Origin: Desulfobacteraceae bacterium
GTDB taxonomy: Bacteria; Desulfobacterota; Desulfobacteria; Desulfobacterales; Desulfobacteraceae
Reading direction: 5' to 3'
NCBI GenBank assembly: GCA_015486915.1
Contig: WFQS01000484.1
Coordinates: 1-21,306, forward strand
DNA length: 21,306 nucleotides
Positions 20,813 to 21,306 of this stretch are shown piece after piece. The notes below the pieces were generated by a model. It made no database searches, was not told the origin of the DNA, and saw nothing but the letters and a program-made list of their open reading frames with translations. Positions within the stretch are counted from its first letter, which is position 1, and the number at the start of each line of letters is the position of its first letter. The position numbers and the translations under genes are program-made.

Positions 20813-21306
20813 TTGAAACAAAAACGACTTGGCACAGAAGAAAGGGAATTTTTCAGGATGGTTTACCATGCTGCATTTGCAAATCCTTTCAGCGATTTAA
20901 GGGAAAAACTTGATTTGAAAATTGCAGGACTTTTCCCTTCGGTATCAAGGCGGGAGAGTATAAACAGATGCATAGAAGAAGTCCATAAGAGGATAAAACA
21001 CCTTGAAGATGAGGGCAGGGGGGATATTAATGCATTCAGGGGGCAGGATAAGACCATTATTAAAATAGTTTTCCTTTTTGATATTTTTCACAAATTTCGT
21101 GATAAATTTGATCAACTTATTTATGATCAGATAAAAAAAGGCGACGACTCTGTTCCTGTAACCTTTGCCGGTGAAGCCATGGCCATGCTCAAAAAACGCG
21201 GTATACCTGAGAATAATACACTTCATTATTTTAACCTCTCTTATCAGTTAAGACGGGCTTTTTTTTTCATATCCCATTCACTTGTGGGCAAGAGTCCCTG
21301 TATGAG
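20813..21306 (+). CDS. N-terminal part of sigma-54-type transcriptional regulator, cut by window end
   Basis: About 164 codons are present and the frame is open to the edge of the window. The translation starts MKQKRLGTEEREFF, then RMVYHAAFANPFSDLREKLD, and reaches QLRRAFFFISHSLVGKSPCM at the edge. The last stretch resembles the segment just before the AAA+ domain of sigma-54-interacting regulators (a V-G-x-S-x-x-M motif), so the ATPase and DNA-binding domains should follow outside the window. The start is probably the TTG at 20813: the frame is closed by a TGA at 20807, and similarity seems to extend upstream of the first ATG at 20858. The ribosome-binding site is weak in either case. The middle region (DKTIIKIVFLFDIFHKFRDK) is predicted helical and is probably a sensory domain of unknown ligand. 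Confidence 0.68.
   Translation, partial: MKQKRLGTEEREFFRMVYHAAFANPFSDLREKLDLKIAGLFPSVSRRESINRCIEEVHKRIKHLEDEGRGDINAFRGQDKTIIKIVFLFDIFHKFRDKFDQLIYDQIKKGDDSVPVTFAGEAMAMLKKRGIPENNTLHYFNLSYQLRRAFFFISHSLVGKSPCM

Noticed and set aside
20829..20846. Sigma-54 promoter (TGGCAC) before the regulator
   Set aside because: TGGCAC is present but no TTGC-type -12 element follows at the required spacing, and it lies within the predicted coding region.

Overview
The window looks like a piece of a chromosome from a sulfate-reducing or related anaerobic Desulfobacterota bacterium, probably of the Desulfobacterales. That is an inference from several signals: AT-rich DNA, many Cache/HAMP-type histidine kinases, three different transporter families that handle sulfur oxyanions, a probable selenocysteine-containing ArsC-like protein, and the start of a sigma-54-type regulator. 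No rRNA, tRNA, CRISPR array, phage gene or intact transposase was seen.

Layout. Bases 1-376 are non-coding and hold four copies of a short hairpin repeat (core GCC-TCAT-GGC followed by GTTAT). On the minus strand follows a nitroreductase (377-1132). On the plus strand come a DUF2156-like fragment cut at both ends (1399-1881) read in frame into a TIGR01777-type epimerase (1882-2784), then thiol peroxidase tpx (2828-3334), then an ArsC-family selenoprotein with an in-frame UGA and a SECIS-like hairpin (3434-3775), closed by a strong terminator (3807-3843). Next is a minus-strand operon (8992 to 3960): a degenerate cytidylate kinase-like protein fused to a receiver domain, a Cache-like histidine kinase, and an SLC13/DASS permease with TrkA-C domains. 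A 650-base divergent intergenic region separates it from a plus-strand set: TauE/SafE exporter, DUF1634 protein, a MITE, a second cytidylate kinase-like protein, a HAMP histidine kinase and a stand-alone receiver. Then come a SulP transporter with a large hydrophilic insert and STAS domain (14509-16674) and a Cache histidine kinase (16874-18523). A second MITE copy, a minus-strand left-handed beta-helix protein (18729-20150), a 660-base non-coding stretch and the 5' part of a probable sigma-54 regulator (20813 onward) finish the window.

How the parts may work together. Three transporter genes of sulfur-anion-type families each lie beside a membrane histidine kinase. Two of the three groups also contain a cytidylate kinase-like protein with a decayed P-loop. 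The two receiver domains in these groups carry no DNA-binding domain, so the signalling output may act on the kinase-like protein or the transporter instead of on transcription. That is inference. The tpx-selenoprotein pair forms a separate thiol-redox group.

Two families of small non-coding elements stand out. One is a 129-131 bp element with terminal inverted repeats starting GTAAATATTC, present twice, each copy flanked by a perfect 8-bp target duplication. The other is the dispersed GCC-TCAT-GGC hairpin, with at least nine copies all in the same orientation and with base changes that keep the stem paired.
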